Source: Deltaproteobacteria bacterium (GTDB lineage Bacteria > Desulfobacterota > DSM-4660 > Desulfatiglandales > B25-G16). From it: a stretch of 6,784 nt of DNA. This document shows positions 6,025 to 6,784 of the stretch, in pieces; position 1 is the stretch's first letter, and every line of letters begins with the position of its first letter. Made by a program: the position numbers and the translations under genes. Below the pieces are notes generated by a model. That model searched no databases. It saw only the letters and a program-made list of their open reading frames with translations, and was not told where the DNA came from. The stretch lies in assembly GCA_003646935.1 (NCBI GenBank), contig QMLW01000104.1:1-6784 (forward strand), read 5' to 3'.

Positions 6025-6164
6025 TTATTCAGCCACAGACAAACACAGACCTTTTAGCCGAGCGACATGCTCGGCTAAAAGGTATCATCGCTTCGCGATA
6101 AGAAGAGATGGATGTCGACAGAGGAAAATAAGGTATGCTATCTGTGTGGGTCTGTGGCTAATAA
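6025..6164. repeat. Nested inverted-repeat element (MITE- or REP-like candidate)
   Basis: The outer arms, at 6031-6049 and 6141-6159, match as inverted repeats at 17 of 19 positions, with AGCCACAGAC at the outer edge. Pairing continues outward through TTATT (6025-6029) and AATAA (6160-6164), with one bulged base at 6030. Each arm also holds CACAGAC-like units about 10 bp apart. Inside are a perfect 15-bp stem (6049-6063 with 6069-6083) and a 5-bp stem (6087-6091 with 6095-6099). There is no transposase. From memory, motifs of the CCACAGAC...ACACAGAC type recur as intergenic repeats in many bacterial genomes, so a dispersed, non-autonomous element is the best explanation, but only one copy is in this window. 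Confidence 0.65.
6049..6083. other. Perfect 15-bp hairpin between convergent genes
   Basis: ACCTTTTAGCCGAGC (6049-6063) pairs perfectly with 6069-6083 around the five-base loop GACAT. No T-run follows it on either strand, so it is not a standard intrinsic terminator, although so stable a stem could still protect the 3' end of the qrc mRNA or slow transcription. It is the core of the surrounding inverted-repeat element. The loop plus one flanking base (CGACAT, 6063-6068) is complementary to ATGTCG at 6112-6117, which is probably chance. Confidence 0.7.
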
Positions 6165-6180
6165 AAAAACGCAGGAAATC

Positions 6181-6784
6181 TTATATCACCGTATCATGAC
6201 GCCAGCTCCTGTCATCCCTCTCAGGATAATCGAGGTTGTAGTGAAGGCCCCTGCTTTCCTTTCGCATCGTCGCGGAGGTGATGATTAGCTCGGCCACCGT
6301 GGCGATATTTCTCAGCTCCAACAAGTCCCTTGTGATGATAAAATCCCAGTAGTAATCCTTGATCTCCTGCTGAATGATATCTATCCTCCTCTTGGCCCTA
6401 GTCAGCCTGTTATTTGTCCTCACGATCCCCACGTAGTTCCACATCAGCCTTCGCACCTCGTCCCAGTTGTGGGATACCACCACGGACTCATCACTATTGG
6501 TTGCAGAGCCCGAGTCCCATAGGGGAACGGGTGGATACGTAAGAACTCCCTTACCGGAGAGATACCCAGCGCTGTCCTCAAAGGCGAACTTGGCGAACAC
6601 CAGGGCCTCTATGAGGGAGTTGCTGGCCAACCTGTTGGCCCCGTGGAGCCCGGTACAGGCCACCTCGCCTATTGCGTAGAGCTTCTTGATATTGGTCTTG
6701 CCATGTGCATCCGTCAAGATGCCGCCGCACATGTAATGGGCAGCGGGGACCACCGGAATGGGCTCTTTTGTGATATCTATACCC
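6181..6784 (-). CDS. nadB: NadB: L-aspartate oxidase, C-terminal 200 residues (5' end outside window)
   Basis: This is the C-terminal portion of L-aspartate oxidase, a cytoplasmic FAD enzyme that oxidises aspartate to iminoaspartate, the first step of NAD synthesis with NadA. In anaerobes fumarate is the likely electron acceptor. The visible part begins in frame at 6783 with [10 protein letters not shown] and includes the FAD-domain signature PAAHYMCGG, the [19 protein letters not shown] segment and the helical C-terminal domain. It ends with the characteristic [12 protein letters not shown] and a TAA at 6181-6183. Full-length NadB is usually about 500-550 residues, so more than half lies beyond the window edge. 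A GTG at 6753 is inside the conserved domain and is not the start. The gene converges on the qrc operon and has no obvious functional link with it. Succinate dehydrogenase/fumarate reductase flavoprotein is excluded by the NadB-type C-terminus. Confidence 0.93.
   Translation of the reverse strand, partial: GIDITKEPIPVVPAAHYMCGGILTDAHGKTNIKKLYAIGEVACTGLHGANRLASNSLIEALVFAKFAFEDSAGYLSGKGVLTYPPVPLWDSGSATNSDESVVVSHNWDEVRRLMWNYVGIVRTNNRLTRAKRRIDIIQQEIKDYYWDFIITRDLLELRNIATVAELIITSATMRKESRGLHYNLDYPERDDRSWRHDTVI

Noticed and set aside
6049..6083. Standard Rho-independent terminator for the qrc operon or nadB
   Set aside because: The stem is excellent, but no T-run follows it on either strand. The T-rich stretch on the nadB strand (6162-6170) comes before the hairpin, not after it.
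5981..6199. 72-codon + strand open frame across the repeat element
   Set aside because: It overlaps the small membrane gene in another frame, runs through the inverted repeats and past the nadB stop, and has no protein-like features.
6467..6679. 70-codon + strand open frame opposite nadB
   Set aside because: It is antisense to the conserved NadB domain and has no motif or ribosome site.

Overview
The window carries an apparently intact operon for a quinone reductase complex of the Qrc type. It is the periplasm-to-menaquinone module known from sulfate-reducing and some syntrophic Desulfobacterota (former Deltaproteobacteria). The separate multihaem cytochrome, molybdopterin-like, ferredoxin-like and NrfD-like subunits in the order A-B-C-D, the Met-poor and Arg-AGG-rich codon use, and the anaerobic gene content suggest an anaerobic Desulfobacterota bacterium. 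The lineage is inference; no rRNA or other marker is present.

Layout. Positions 1-524 hold no convincing gene. They are AT-rich, with several small dyads, a good sigma70-type promoter at 315-341 and a clear intrinsic-terminator-like hairpin at 407-436, between that promoter and the first gene. The + strand operon follows: qrcA (525-1160, membrane-anchored multihaem cytochrome c), qrcB (1172-3631, Tat-exported molybdopterin-oxidoreductase-like subunit with one FeS site), qrcC (3660-4427, 16-Cys four-cluster ferredoxin-like subunit), qrcD (4527-5825, about ten-helix NrfD-like quinone-site subunit) and a 64-residue single-helix membrane protein of unknown function (5827-6021) that starts one base after the qrcD stop codon. 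A nested inverted-repeat element of about 140 bp (6025-6164) separates the operon from a convergent, 5'-truncated nadB (L-aspartate oxidase) on the minus strand (6181-6784).

How it works. By analogy with the Desulfovibrio complex, electrons from periplasmic hydrogenases or formate dehydrogenases, delivered by a soluble cytochrome c3, would enter the QrcA haems. They would pass through the FeS clusters of QrcB and QrcC to reduce menaquinone at QrcD, feeding the pool that supplies QmoABC/AprBA during sulfate reduction or serving reverse flow in syntrophy. QrcB has the FeS-ligating cysteines but no Cys near the expected metal-ligand position, which fits a family member used as an electron-transfer scaffold rather than a catalyst.

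The core system is already known. The less explained parts are the fifth small membrane protein, a lone cysteine in QrcA that may mark a non-canonical sixth haem, the terminator-like hairpin in the qrc leader, and the inverted-repeat element.
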